A stretch of DNA of 64,000 nt from Haloarcula mannanilytica (GCF_005406125.1 NZ_BIXZ01000002.1:310001-374000), one strand, 5' to 3'; shown: positions 45,033-54,363, counted from the first letter of the stretch. Made by a program: numbers and translations. Notes: generated by a model from the letters alone, not told the origin.

Positions 45033-46006
45033 TGGAACCGTTCGTCTTCTTCGGCGGCAAGGGCGGGGTCGGCAAGACCACCGTCTCCTGTGCCTACGGC
45101 GTCAAGTCCGCGCGGGCGGGTCTGGAGACACTCGTCGTCTCGACGGACCCGGCCCATTCGGTGACCGACGTGTTCGACCAGCCATTCAGCGACGACCCCG
45201 AATCCGTCAAGGGCATCGACGGGCTCGACGCGATGGAGATCGACCCCGAGACCGAGACCCAGCGCCACCTCGACGGCATCCGCAACGACCTCTCCGAGCA
45301 GGTATCGGCGGCGATGGTCAACGAGATAAACCAGCAGCTAGAGATGGCCCACCAGACGCCGGGGGCCTACGAGTCGGCCCTGTTCGACCGCTTCGTCGAC
45401 GTGATGCGTAACGCCGACCCGTATGACCGGGTCGTCTTCGACACCTCGCCGACCGGCAGCACGCTCCGCCTGCTCGGCCTGCCGGAGTTCCTCGAAGGAT
45501 GGATCGACCGGCTGATGCACAAACGCGAGAAGAGCATCGACCTCTTCGAGAAGGCCGCAATCGGCAACAACGAGCCCCGGCGCGTGATGGACGGCGACCC
45601 GGTGCTGGCCCGCCTGCAGGACCGCAAGGAGTTCTTCGAGTTCGCCGGCGGGGCGCTCCAGGCCGACGCCGCCTTCTTCCTCGTGCTCAACCCCGACCAG
45701 CTCTCGGTCAACGAAACCCGCCGCGCTATCGACGAGATGCGGGAGCGTGACCTCTCAGTGCGGGGACTCGTTGCGAACAAGCTCACGCCCGAACCGGACC
45801 CCGGCGAAGACGGCCGCGGGGCTCGGTATCTCCGGGACCGGGTCGCCACGGAGACCGAGCGGCTCAAGGAGGTCCGCGAGACGCTCGATCCCCCGCTGGT
45901 CGCGGAAATCACGACCCGCACGGCGGAGGTAAAAGGCGACCTGCTCGATGATGTCGCCGCCGAACTCGCTGTCGAGACCGATGCCGAAGCGCCGACGTTC
46001 GTCTGA
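45032..46006 (+). CDS. ArsA/Get3-type ATPase
   Basis: 324 residues from ATG at 45032. Deviant Walker A 'GGKGGVGKTT' (residues 8-17), switch I 'STDPAHSVTDVF', 'VFDTSPTGSTLRLL' and a late 'VANKLTPEP' base-binding segment. The family includes arsenite pump ATPases and Get3/TRC40 targeting factors. No ArsB or arsenic-resistance genes and no CxxC zinc pair are present, so a Get3-like chaperone or targeting role is more likely. Coupled to the 98-residue protein upstream. Confidence 0.9.
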   Translation: MEPFVFFGGKGGVGKTTVSCAYGVKSARAGLETLVVSTDPAHSVTDVFDQPFSDDPESVKGIDGLDAMEIDPETETQRHLDGIRNDLSEQVSAAMVNEINQQLEMAHQTPGAYESALFDRFVDVMRNADPYDRVVFDTSPTGSTLRLLGLPEFLEGWIDRLMHKREKSIDLFEKAAIGNNEPRRVMDGDPVLARLQDRKEFFEFAGGALQADAAFFLVLNPDQLSVNETRRAIDEMRERDLSVRGLVANKLTPEPDPGEDGRGARYLRDRVATETERLKEVRETLDPPLVAEITTRTAEVKGDLLDDVAAELAVETDAEAPTFV

Positions 46007-46130
46007 GATGACAGGATCCGCTCATGTGTGGTCCGTGCACGACCGATAAGTAATCAGATATTGGATTTTCGTTGATAGTCGATACGGGGGCGTCAGTGCA
46101 GGTTTTGACGGGCCTGAGAATTGTAGGAAA

Positions 46131-46138
46131 TATATAAT
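46131..46138 (+). promoter_or_regulatory. TATA box for the cstA-like gene
   Basis: tatataat lies in an AT-rich island 43-50 nt upstream of the ATG at 46181, implying a short leader of about 20 nt. Confidence 0.5.
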
Positions 46139-46180
46139 AACTATTAATAGCCCTATCTTGGTTAATATTCATGCAGAACC

Positions 46181-48076
46181 ATGACTCAAGTAATCTGGAT
46201 CGTACTGGCTGTACTGGTGACGTTCAGCGTGGGGTATCTGGGGTACTCGAAATACCTCGCGCGGTTCCTCGAACTCGACAACGACAACGAGACACCGGCA
46301 CACAAGTACGAAGACGGGCAGGAGTACGTGCCCTCGAAGAAACCGGTGTTGCTCGGCCACCACTACTCCAGTATTGCGGGTGGGGCACCGATTGTCGGAC
46401 CGATAACGGCCGGTGCAGTGTGGGGCTGGGTCCCCGCCCTGCTGTGGATTGCCATCGGTAACCCGCTGATGGGCAGCGTCCACGACTTCGTCTCGCTGTC
46501 TGGCTCACTCAGACACGAAGGGAAGTCCATCGGCTACATCATCGGTGAGTACATCGGGGAGGGGGGGAAGAACATGCTGCTGTGGTTCGCCTTCCTCACT
46601 ATCATCCTCGTCGTCGCGGTGTTCGCGCTGGTGGTCGCCATCGTCTTCGACGCGTTCCCGCAAGTGACGACCGCGAGTTTCGTCTACATCGCACTGGCCC
46701 TGCTGTTAGGGGTGTACCTCTACCAGCTGAACGGGCCGTTCATTCCCGGGACCGTTGTGTTCGTTACTCTGGTGTTCGCCGGTGTGTACGCGGGGATTCA
46801 GTACCCGTTCGCGCTGTTCCCGGCCGTCGGCGACGCGAGCTACCCCGCAGGCACGCTCGTTCTCGCAGACGTCCTGAACCTGGGCAGCGGCCAGTGGATT
46901 CCCGGCTCCTCTGCGACGGCGATGAACCCCAACCGTGCGGCGTGGGTGCCGATAATCATGGTCTACGCGGGTATTGCGAGCGCGCTCCCGGTGTGGGTGC
47001 TGCTCCAGCCGCGTGACTACCTGTCGTCATTCCTGCTGTACGCCGGCGTCGGCGGCGCGCTGCTGGCCGTCATTGTCGGCACGATATTCGGCACGGCCGC
47101 AACCGAAAGCGGCTCCCTGGTCATCGCGGACTCGATGGGTGCGTTCAACGGCTTCTGGGGTGTCGAGGGTGCGGGTCTCGCACCGCTGTTCCCGCTCCTG
47201 TTCATCACTATCGCCTGTGGGACAATCAGTGGCTTCCACTCGCTGGTGTCCTCCGGGACGACGGCCAAGCAGTTGAACAAGGAGACCGACGCTCGCCTCA
47301 TCGGATACGGTGGGATGCTCGGCGAGGGGCTGCTGGCCGCCGTCGCACTGTCGACGCTCGCCGTGGCCGGCTTCGCCGACCCAGCCGGTGGTATCGGTGC
47401 TGCGCTACCGAACTTCGCAACGGGCGGCGGAATCATCTTCACCAGTCTCTTTATCCCCGAGTCGTTCGGGGCACCGTTCATGGCGCTCGTCCTGGTGAGT
47501 TTCCTGCTGACCTCGACGGACACGGCCGTTCGACTCGGCCGGTACATGATGGAGGAAATCGTCGGCCTCGAAGCGGGCCAGACCGCATCCGGCTTTAACG
47601 TCGGCGGCGGCATCCGTTCGACGCTCGGTGAAATCGGGCGTGGCCGTTACACGAATCCGCTCGTGCAGGCCATCCCGGCCTATCTGATGGTCATTTCCGG
47701 CGAATGGCTCACGCTGTGGGCCCTGTTCGGCGGTGCGAACCAGCTGCTCGCGGCGCTGGCGCTGCTGACTGCGACTATCTGGCTCGCCAACTGGGACGAC
47801 AGCAAGCAGCTGTACTCCACGGGCGTGCCGATGGCGATTATGACGACCATCACGATCCTGGGACTGGCCTGGCTGGCGTTCTACAGCAACCTCTACCAGA
47901 ACATCATCCAGGGCGGTGCTGCTGACACCGCAGCCCTCATCTCGTCGGGCGTCCAGATGGTGCTAGCGCTGGTCCTCATCGGCCTCGCGCTGGCGTTGGT
48001 CAAAAAGGGCTACGACAACATCAGTACCGTCCGCGGACGGGCTGGTGGCGCTGCAGTCGAACCGAGCGACGACTGA
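46181..48076 (+). CDS. cstA: CstA-family carbon starvation/pyruvate transporter
   Basis: 631 residues, about 16-18 membrane helices. CstA landmarks include 'GHHYSSIAGGAPIVGPITAGAVWGW', 'GSVHDFVSLSGSLRHEGKSIGYI', 'FHSLVSSGTTAKQLNKETDARLIGYGGML' and 'SFLLTSTDTAVRLGRYM'. Bacterial relatives import pyruvate or peptides during carbon starvation. Member length 600-700, so complete. Single gene with a T-rich stretch following at 48086-48105 that may end its transcript. Confidence 0.93.
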   Translation: MTQVIWIVLAVLVTFSVGYLGYSKYLARFLELDNDNETPAHKYEDGQEYVPSKKPVLLGHHYSSIAGGAPIVGPITAGAVWGWVPALLWIAIGNPLMGSVHDFVSLSGSLRHEGKSIGYIIGEYIGEGGKNMLLWFAFLTIILVVAVFALVVAIVFDAFPQVTTASFVYIALALLLGVYLYQLNGPFIPGTVVFVTLVFAGVYAGIQYPFALFPAVGDASYPAGTLVLADVLNLGSGQWIPGSSATAMNPNRAAWVPIIMVYAGIASALPVWVLLQPRDYLSSFLLYAGVGGALLAVIVGTIFGTAATESGSLVIADSMGAFNGFWGVEGAGLAPLFPLLFITIACGTISGFHSLVSSGTTAKQLNKETDARLIGYGGMLGEGLLAAVALSTLAVAGFADPAGGIGAALPNFATGGGIIFTSLFIPESFGAPFMALVLVSFLLTSTDTAVRLGRYMMEEIVGLEAGQTASGFNVGGGIRSTLGEIGRGRYTNPLVQAIPAYLMVISGEWLTLWALFGGANQLLAALALLTATIWLANWDDSKQLYSTGVPMAIMTTITILGLAWLAFYSNLYQNIIQGGAADTAALISSGVQMVLALVLIGLALALVKKGYDNISTVRGRAGGAAVEPSDD

Positions 48077-48085
48077 CACACAGCC

Positions 48086-48105
48086 GTTTTTCGTTTATTT
48101 TTCGC
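48086..48105 (+). terminator. T-rich terminator region after cstA
   Basis: Runs of four to five T interrupted by single bases lie 10-30 nt after the stop codon, before a convergent gene. Confidence 0.4.
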
Positions 48106-48117
48106 CATCAGCGCCAG

Positions 48118-48717
48118 CTACGCGTCCCGCGTGACCGCGTCGAACGGCGGCGCAGCGTCGTCCGGCGCGGTCGCTATCGCCGTCACCGAGTCCGCGCCGG
48201 CACGGACGCGAATCCGTGCGAGGTCACGCTCGCTGCCGTCGAGCGTCGCCGTTGCTGCCATCTGTGTCGTTTCGGTCCCGAGCAACGTCGCCGACCCGCT
48301 TTCGGCCCACGCCGAGACGGAGCCGACATCGCCGCCAGTCGCAAGCGCGACGACGCGGGCGTCGTCGACCGCGGTCAGCGGGTCACGGACGATTTCGGGC
48401 TGGTCGACGACTTGTACGGCCGGGGCGGTCAGGAGCCCGAACCGCTCCCCGCTTGGCGACTCGTACACGCGCTGGAACACCGTTGCGATCACATCCTGCC
48501 GGGACGTTAGTTCCACGTCACCGGAGAAATCAACTGTGACTGTCGTCTCGATGGTGGGGTTATCCTCGGCAACGAGCGAGTACTCGCTTGACTCGGGAAG
48601 TACCGCTGGCGCGGTCGCGCTGGCCTCGATCGGCTCGCTCTCCTCCGGCAGGGCGCGACAGCCGGCCAGCGCTGCCGAACAGGCGACGACGAAGCCGCGG
48701 CGCGTCGGTGGCCTCAT
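48118..48717 (-). CDS. DUF6517-type haloarchaeal lipoprotein
   Basis: 199 residues from ATG at 48717. Tat-type start 'PTRRGFVVACSAALAGCRA' with lipobox LAGC. The remainder is beta-rich ('TTVTVDFSGDVELTSRQDVIATVFQRVYESPSGERFG', 'VVALATGGDVGSVSAWAESGSATLLG'). It fits a haloarchaeal lipoprotein family (DUF6517, from memory) of unknown function. ATG overlaps the stop of the gene upstream by four bases (48714-48717), so the two are coupled. Confidence 0.78.
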   Translation of the reverse strand: MRPPTRRGFVVACSAALAGCRALPEESEPIEASATAPAVLPESSEYSLVAEDNPTIETTVTVDFSGDVELTSRQDVIATVFQRVYESPSGERFGLLTAPAVQVVDQPEIVRDPLTAVDDARVVALATGGDVGSVSAWAESGSATLLGTETTQMAATATLDGSERDLARIRVRAGADSVTAIATAPDDAAPPFDAVTRDA

Positions 48718-49397
48718 TGCCAAAACCGCTTGGCGAGCCGCGAGAGGAATCCCTCGCTCGGCGTCGTCACGTCCTCCCAGAGGACAAAGGCCTCGACCAC
48801 GTCGGCGGCCTCGCCGGCGACTGCCTCCTGTTCGTCGGGCACGACGACGCCCAGATTGACCTCGTAGTGGCCGTAGTAGCCGAACTTCAACAGCGTTCGC
48901 TCGCGCTGGCCGTCGACGAACGCCCGCACCTCGTCGGGCAGTTCGTCGGCGACAAGGACGAACGTGAAATCCGTCCGGTAGTGTTCCTCGTTCGGCGTGA
49001 CCCGCTTATCGGCCAGGTCGTGGCCCAGTTCGACCAGCCGCTTCAGTTCGCCGACCGTCGGCCGGTCGACGCGGCGGGCGTAGAGGTACTCCTCGGACTC
49101 GTGGTCGCCGTAGGACAGCGCCGGGTGGAAGAACTGCTTCTGGTTCAGGACCCGCATCTCGCCGTAGAGGTCCCAGCGCTCGCCCCGGAGCCGGTGGTCC
49201 CGCTCCAGCGTGTAGTTGTACATCAGCCGGTCGCTCACCCGGTCGAGGTAGGGGTCGTCGGTCCAGTGTGGGACCTCCTCGACGATCTCCTCGGGAAGCT
49301 CCGACTTCGGGACCGCACCAGTTACGGGGTCCTCCCAACTGTCCGCGCTGTAGTCCGGGGACTCCTCGGCCGACCCGGATTCGGACTCCCCGCTCAT
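48714..49397 (-). CDS. Conserved haloarchaeal protein coupled to the lipoprotein gene
   Basis: 227 residues, soluble, acidic N-terminus (MSGESESGSAEESPDYSADS), then a mixed fold with 'DPYLDRVSDRLMYNYTLERDHRLRGERWDLYGEMRVLNQKQFFHPALSYGDH' (in pieces) and a C-terminal 'LLKFGYYGHYEVNLGVVVPDEQ' region. Aromatic-rich. No family recognised. ATGA overlap with the DUF6517-like lipoprotein gene points to a joint function. Confidence 0.75.
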   Translation of the reverse strand: MSGESESGSAEESPDYSADSWEDPVTGAVPKSELPEEIVEEVPHWTDDPYLDRVSDRLMYNYTLERDHRLRGERWDLYGEMRVLNQKQFFHPALSYGDHESEEYLYARRVDRPTVGELKRLVELGHDLADKRVTPNEEHYRTDFTFVLVADELPDEVRAFVDGQRERTLLKFGYYGHYEVNLGVVVPDEQEAVAGEAADVVEAFVLWEDVTTPSEGFLSRLAKRFWQ

Positions 49398-49573
49398 GGC
49401 GCTGCATCGCGTGGACGGTCAGTTCCCACCGGTGCCTTGCCGCGGTACTTCATACCATGCCGATACCGTGTCGGACTCTTAAGGGCGTCGGTCAGTGTGC
49501 GGTCGTTCACGGGCCGTACACGACCGCCTCGGCAAGTTTTTTACGCTGGCTCCATAATTAATCACTAACAATC

Positions 49574-49789
49574 ATGGCGAAAGACACCGAAGCCTGCGGG
49601 CGCTGTTCGATGACAGTCGTCGTCGACGCTGTCGATGAGACAGCGGGCGAGCAGATTCGCGACCCGTTCGGCGAGGACCGTATCGAAGTCGACCAGCGCG
49701 ACATCGAACGCGCCTCGCCCGAAGCCTGGATAGGACGGCTTTCGACGCGCGTCAACGAGGCCGTGAGCCGCTACGTCTGGGGTCGCTAA
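49574..49789 (+). CDS. 71-residue small protein with CGRC
   Basis: Begins MAKDTEACGRCSMTVVVDAV, then an acidic stretch ('GEQIRDPFGEDRIEVDQRDI') and an amphipathic helix ('AWIGRLSTRVNEAVSRYVWGR'). One CxxC pair only; zinc or redox use is possible. Converges with the PiT permease gene, 5 nt apart. AT-rich sequence (ataattaatc) 17-26 nt upstream of the ATG could be its promoter. Confidence 0.72.
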   Translation: MAKDTEACGRCSMTVVVDAVDETAGEQIRDPFGEDRIEVDQRDIERASPEAWIGRLSTRVNEAVSRYVWGR

Positions 49790-49794
49790 CTGCG

Positions 49795-50994
49795 TCAGAG
49801 CACCGTGTCAATAGCCCAGAACAGCCCGTAGCTCAGCCCGAACGCCAGCGCGAGCGATCCGACCCAGGCCAGCACCGTCTTGCCCATCTTCTCTCGACTG
49901 ACTTCGCCGCCGCCAGCGGCCGCGCCGGAACCGACGATAGCGGAGACGATGATCTCGTTGAACGACACCGGGATACCGAAGAAAACGGCCGCCTGCGCGA
50001 TGATGAAACTCGGAATCAACGCGCCGATAGAGCGCCGCGGTCCCAGCGAGGAGTAGTCCTGTGCTAGCGCCTTGATCATCCGGGGCGCGCCCGTCCACGA
50101 GCCGATGAGGAGGCCGAGCCCACCGAACAGCAGGACCCCGGTGATGGGGATGGCCGCCGTCGGCCCCTCGCCGAGCAGGGGCACCAGCGGCCCCAGCGCC
50201 AGCCCGACCTGGCTCCCGCCGGCGGAGAAGGCCACGAGCCCGCCCATCACCAGCAGGAAGTGGCGTTGCCCGGCCGCCGAATCCGCTCTGATGTCCAGGT
50301 ACAACAGTCCGGTTGCGAGCGCCGCGGCAAGGAGCGTGACCGCGACCATCGACGGGAGTATCGGGGTCCCGGCCGCCCGTGCGACGGCCCGGGCGACCGA
50401 CACCTGCTCGCTGCCCGGGGCCAGCAGGACGAACTCGATGTTCGCCAGGATTGCGCCGACGAGGCCACCTAGCAGCGGTACGAGCCGTTCTTCCGTGGTA
50501 GCTTCGTGGCGGAGCGACCACGCCGTTCCGAAGGCGATGCCGCCGCCGACGAAGGGCGTGAGCACCCACAGCGAGACGATTTCGATGTATTTCGCAGTGG
50601 CCGGCTGGCCGCCCATCGCCAGCCCGACGCCGACGACCGCGCCGGTGACGGTAAACGCCGTCGCGATGGGGTAGCCGGTGAAGATGCCGACCGCGACCAG
50701 CGCCGCCGCGGTGATGAGGGCGACGATAGCGGCGATTGCCGAGAGACCGCCGCCGCTCGGGAACAAGACGAGTTCGCTCCCGACGGCCTCCGTGACGTTG
50801 GCCCCCTGCAGGACCGCGCCGGCCAGTCCGAGGATACCAACGAAGAACCCGGCCCGCATCACCGAGATCGCGTTCGCACCGACGGCCGGCGCGAACGGAG
50901 TGGACCCGGACGACCCGGCACCGATGGCCCAGGCCATGAACAGACTCGCCGCTGACGCGACAACAAGTGTCACAATCGTACTCGTCGCGACCAT
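49795..50994 (-). CDS. PiT-family inorganic phosphate permease
   Basis: 399 residues, about 10-11 membrane helices. The duplicated PiT signature is visible: 'FAPAVGANAISVMRAGFFVGILGLAGAVLQG' (N) and 'GIPVSFNEIIVSAIVGSGAAAGGGEVSREKMGKTVLAW' (C). Transports phosphate with H+ or Na+, or sulfate in some archaeal members. A second member begins at 63434. Complete. Confidence 0.9.
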   Translation of the reverse strand: MVATSTIVTLVVASAASLFMAWAIGAGSSGSTPFAPAVGANAISVMRAGFFVGILGLAGAVLQGANVTEAVGSELVLFPSGGGLSAIAAIVALITAAALVAVGIFTGYPIATAFTVTGAVVGVGLAMGGQPATAKYIEIVSLWVLTPFVGGGIAFGTAWSLRHEATTEERLVPLLGGLVGAILANIEFVLLAPGSEQVSVARAVARAAGTPILPSMVAVTLLAAALATGLLYLDIRADSAAGQRHFLLVMGGLVAFSAGGSQVGLALGPLVPLLGEGPTAAIPITGVLLFGGLGLLIGSWTGAPRMIKALAQDYSSLGPRRSIGALIPSFIIAQAAVFFGIPVSFNEIIVSAIVGSGAAAGGGEVSREKMGKTVLAWVGSLALAFGLSYGLFWAIDTVL

Positions 50995-51134
50995 CTGTCA
51001 CGGCGTTTGCCCTGCCCTACAATGAGCCTACCGTTCGCGCGGCCGATTCTGGGCGTTTGCGTCCGATGACAGCCGGGCCTTGCCGCGCTCGTTATCGGGA
51101 AGCAGCGACACCGACTGCAGAAGTGGTCTCCGAG

Positions 51135-51755
51135 TCACATCGACACGTCGGCGTCGGAGTCCAGCGAGTCGATGTCCTCGGTGGCTTCGTCGAGGCCGTC
51201 CTCGCGGAGGGCGGCGGCGTGCTGTGTCGACAGTCCGGCGTCAGTGAGCACGTCCTCGAACTCGCTCTGGAAGCGGTGGGAGACCCGGCGGGCGGCGTCC
51301 TGTGCGGCGACGACGCGGCGGTAGTGGGCGGCCCAGGACTCGTCGATGTCGAACTCGTCGGCGAGGTCGGCGACTGACGGGTCGTCGGCGGCGACGCGGC
51401 GGCGGAACTCGGCCAGGTCAAACGGTGCCTCTGTGTCCTCGTCGCGGAGGAGATGGAGGTCCAGCCGCGCCGCGACCACGTCGGGCTCGTCCGCCCCGAT
51501 CTCGGCCGCGATAGCCCCGTCGTCGCTGCCCTCGTAGAACAGTCGGACAACTGTCACCAGCGCGTCGTCACCGAGATCGGTCTGGAACTCGTACCGCTCG
51601 CGCATCCGCGCGATAACATCACCGAGCCGGTCCGCGACACCGGCCTCGTCAGTATCGGCCAGGGTGCCTCTCGAAGCCTCCTGTGACTCCGTCACAGCCT
51701 CCTCGTCGGAGACATCCATGAAGATGTCACGGAGCTCTTCGGTCTTCTCGTCCAT
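51135..51755 (-). CDS. Conditioned-medium-induced protein 4-like (Cmi4-like) protein
   Basis: 206 residues, very acidic and helical. The start 'MDEKTEELRDIFMDVSDEEAVTESQE' matches, from memory, haloarchaeal proteins annotated as conditioned medium-induced protein 4. The middle has two helix-turn-helix-like segments ('DGAIAAEIGADEPDVVAARLDLHLL' and 'SVADLADEFDIDESWAAHYRRVV'), so a DNA-binding or sigma-like role is possible. Annotation by recall; function unproven. A minus-strand gene with its own promoter upstream. Confidence 0.7.
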   Translation of the reverse strand: MDEKTEELRDIFMDVSDEEAVTESQEASRGTLADTDEAGVADRLGDVIARMRERYEFQTDLGDDALVTVVRLFYEGSDDGAIAAEIGADEPDVVAARLDLHLLRDEDTEAPFDLAEFRRRVAADDPSVADLADEFDIDESWAAHYRRVVAAQDAARRVSHRFQSEFEDVLTDAGLSTQHAAALREDGLDEATEDIDSLDSDADVSM

Positions 51756-51867
51756 CGAACTTTAGACTCCGTCTCCGGAGGGATATATCTGTCGGACGGG
51801 TAAGGTAAACGCGAGAAACTTTCAACACAGCTGAAATTCATGCGGGACGGCGCGGGGGCGTGACAAA

Positions 51868-51875
51868 GTTTAAGC
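51868..51875 (+). promoter_or_regulatory. TATA box for the HdrD-like gene
   Basis: gtttaagc is centred about 27 nt before the ATG at 51899; leaderless spacing. Confidence 0.55.
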
Positions 51876-51898
51876 GGCCACAATGTGCGTGTTAGCGT

Positions 51899-54034
51899 AT
51901 GTCACTGACGCTCCAGACAGCCACTCGTCCCACGTTCTGGCGCATCGGCGACGTGGGGAAGGCGCTGTTTTACTATCTCGCAGCGCTCGCCATCGTCGTC
52001 TTTTGCTACGGCGTGTACGACCGCGTCACCCGTTACGCCCGTGGCAGCGAAGACCCCTTCGAGCGGCTGGATGACCTGCCACAGCGGACGGTTGCGGCGG
52101 CGCAGCTAGCCCTGTCAAACCGCAAGCAACTGGACCGGGACACCGTTGCGGGTGTGATGCACGCCTTCGTCGTCTGGGGGTTTCTGACGCTGCTTATCGG
52201 GACGACGATTCTCGGCATCGATATGGACCTGTATCGTCCGCTGACCGGGGAGTCTTTCTTTGTCGGTCGGTTCTACCTCTCCTATTCGTTCGTGATGGAC
52301 GCGATGGGGCTGCTGTTCGTCGTCGGCGTCGGCGTGGCGCTGTGGCGGCGCTACGGCCGCCGGATGGAGCGTCTGCACGACCGGCACACCTCCCGTGAGG
52401 ACGACCTGTTTCTGGGCGCGCTGTTCGTGCTCGGTGTCGGCGGCTACCTCACCGAAGCGGTGCGGATTCTCGGCACCTCGACCGTTCGAGATGTCTCCTT
52501 CGAGACGGTGAGTTTCGTCGGCTGGTCGCTCAAAGAAATACTCGTGATGGCCGGGATGACACCCGAGATGGCCGCCACCGCCTATCCCTTCGTCTGGTGG
52601 AGCCACTCGCTGGTCGCGCTGTGGTTCGTCGCCTGGATTCCCTACGCGAAGCCGTTCCACATGCTCTCGTCGTTCGCCAACCTCATCGCCCGCGACGAGA
52701 AGGCCGGGGTGCGACTGCCGGGCGTGCCAAGCGACGCCAGTCCCGAGGAGATCGGTCCCAGTGACATCGACGACTTCTCCTGGAAGCAGTTGCTCGACCA
52801 CGACGCCTGTACCAAGTGCGGCCGCTGTTCCTCGGTCTGTCCGGCAAAGGCCGCCGGGCGGCCGCTGGACCCGCGCAACGTCATTCTGGACCTGAAACGC
52901 TACCGTGAGGAACGCGACGCCGGCGGTGAGGACGTGCCCATCATCGCCGACGGGGGTGCCGCGAGCGCAGCGAGGGGCGCGTCGTCGGACGAGTCCGACG
53001 GAAGGACCTCGGTCATCGACGCCCACACGATGGAATCCTGCATGGCCTGTATGGCCTGCATGGATGCTTGCCCGGTCGACATCGAACACGTCACGCAGTT
53101 CACCGAGATGAACCGCCGGCTCACGGAAGCCGGCGAGATGGACGAACACGTCCAAGACGCGATGATGAACGTGTTCCAGCACGGCAACACCTTCGGCGAC
53201 CCCGAGCGCGCCCGGCCGGACTGGACCGAGGAACTCGACTTCGAGGTGCCAGACGCCCGCGACCAAGCCGTCGAGTACCTCTGGTACGTCGGCGATTATC
53301 CGAGCTACGACGAGCGCAACCAGAAGATCGCCCGCGCCCTCGCTCGCGTCTTCGAGGCCGCCGGCGTGGACTACGGCATCCTCTACGAGGCCGAGCAGAC
53401 CGACGGCAACGACGTGCGCCGCGTGGGCGAAGAAGGCCTCTACGAGATGCTCGTCGAGGACAACGCCGCCGCCATCACCGACTGCGAGTTCGAGTCCATC
53501 GTCACGACGGACCCCCACGCCTACAACACGTTCATGAACGAATACCCCGAGTTCGATGCCTGCGAATGGGGCGAGGACGACGTGTTCCACTACACGCAGG
53601 TCGTCGCCGACCTCGCCGGTTCGGGCGCACTCGGACTCTCCGGGTCGGAACTGGACTACACCGTCACCTACCACGACCCCTGTCACCTCGGGCGGTACAA
53701 CGGCGAGTTCGAGGCCCCGCGGGAGCTCATCCGGGCGACCGGGGCCGACCTCCACGAGATGCCGCGCAACCGCGACGACTCCTTCTGCTGTGGCGGCGGC
53801 GGAGGCGGCCTCTGGATGGACTTCGAGGAGGAGACCAAACCCAGCGAGGAGCGCCTGCGCGAGGCCCTGGAAGACACCGAGGCGGGCGCGGCCGTCGAGA
53901 AGTTCGTCGTCGCCTGCCCGATGTGCATGACGATGTACGAGGACGGCCGCAAGACCGGGGGCTACGAGGATGACCTCGAAATCGTCGGCGTGACGGAACT
54001 GCTAGCCGAGGCGGTCGAGGACACTGGAGCCTGA
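51899..54034 (+). CDS. Membrane-bound HdrD-like iron-sulfur oxidoreductase
   Basis: 711 residues. An N-terminal NarI/HdrE-like membrane domain of about five helices (20-255, with His in 'VMHAFVVWG' and 'VWWSHSLVALWF' that could hold haem b) precedes a two-cluster ferredoxin ('CTKCGRCSSVCP' near 304, 'CMACMACMDACP' near 381) and two CCG domains ('HDPCHLGRYN' near 592, 'CCGGGGGGLW' near 631). It couples membrane quinone or haem to a thiol/disulfide or other soluble pair. Fusion of HdrE- and HdrD-like parts is common in non-methanogens; substrate unknown. Confidence 0.9.
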   Translation: MSLTLQTATRPTFWRIGDVGKALFYYLAALAIVVFCYGVYDRVTRYARGSEDPFERLDDLPQRTVAAAQLALSNRKQLDRDTVAGVMHAFVVWGFLTLLIGTTILGIDMDLYRPLTGESFFVGRFYLSYSFVMDAMGLLFVVGVGVALWRRYGRRMERLHDRHTSREDDLFLGALFVLGVGGYLTEAVRILGTSTVRDVSFETVSFVGWSLKEILVMAGMTPEMAATAYPFVWWSHSLVALWFVAWIPYAKPFHMLSSFANLIARDEKAGVRLPGVPSDASPEEIGPSDIDDFSWKQLLDHDACTKCGRCSSVCPAKAAGRPLDPRNVILDLKRYREERDAGGEDVPIIADGGAASAARGASSDESDGRTSVIDAHTMESCMACMACMDACPVDIEHVTQFTEMNRRLTEAGEMDEHVQDAMMNVFQHGNTFGDPERARPDWTEELDFEVPDARDQAVEYLWYVGDYPSYDERNQKIARALARVFEAAGVDYGILYEAEQTDGNDVRRVGEEGLYEMLVEDNAAAITDCEFESIVTTDPHAYNTFMNEYPEFDACEWGEDDVFHYTQVVADLAGSGALGLSGSELDYTVTYHDPCHLGRYNGEFEAPRELIRATGADLHEMPRNRDDSFCCGGGGGGLWMDFEEETKPSEERLREALEDTEAGAAVEKFVVACPMCMTMYEDGRKTGGYEDDLEIVGVTELLAEAVEDTGA

Positions 54035-54080
54035 CCGCTCGGATGTAAATCCCCAAGTAGGTGAGCGGGGAAGGGCCGCT

Positions 54081-54284
54081 ATGGCCCTCCTCCTGATTCC
54101 GGGGTTACCCGGCGCAACGGAACTGGTCGTCATGGTCGTCGTACTGGCGGTGTACGTCGGACTGCCGGCCGCCGGCATGGTGCTCGTCTACAACTTCCTC
54201 GACGGCAAGCGCGGCTACGAGCGGCGCATCTCCGAACTCGAACGCAAGGTCGAGGCACTCGAAGCCGAGCTATCCGAGGAGTAA
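54081..54284 (+). CDS. 67-residue membrane/coiled-coil protein
   Basis: One transmembrane segment ('TELVVMVVVLAVYVGLPAAGMVLVYNF'), then a charged coiled coil ('KRGYERRISELERKVEALEAELSEE') with Leu/Ile in heptad positions. Starts 46 nt after the HdrD-like gene on the same strand and may be an accessory subunit. Function unknown. Confidence 0.72.
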   Translation: MALLLIPGLPGATELVVMVVVLAVYVGLPAAGMVLVYNFLDGKRGYERRISELERKVEALEAELSEE

Positions 54285-54363
54285 CGACTGACCCGGTATG
54301 TTACGTTTGACGGGACACTGACATGGCTGTGTACGTCGCGCTGATCACCGTCGGCGCGACGAG
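54285..54363. other. Gap between convergent small genes
   Basis: 79 nt with no recognisable element. A plus-strand open frame at 54323-54541 runs across the next gene but has Ser-rich, non-acidic sequence and is not taken as a gene. Confidence 0.35.

Noticed and set aside
45032-46006. Arsenic resistance ATPase
   Set aside because: No arsB, arsC, arsR or metal-binding Cys pattern nearby; Get3-like role is more likely.
52115-53755. 546-codon open frame antisense to the HdrD-like gene
   Set aside because: Translation is Val/Gly/His-rich without domain features, while the plus strand has exact Fe-S motifs.
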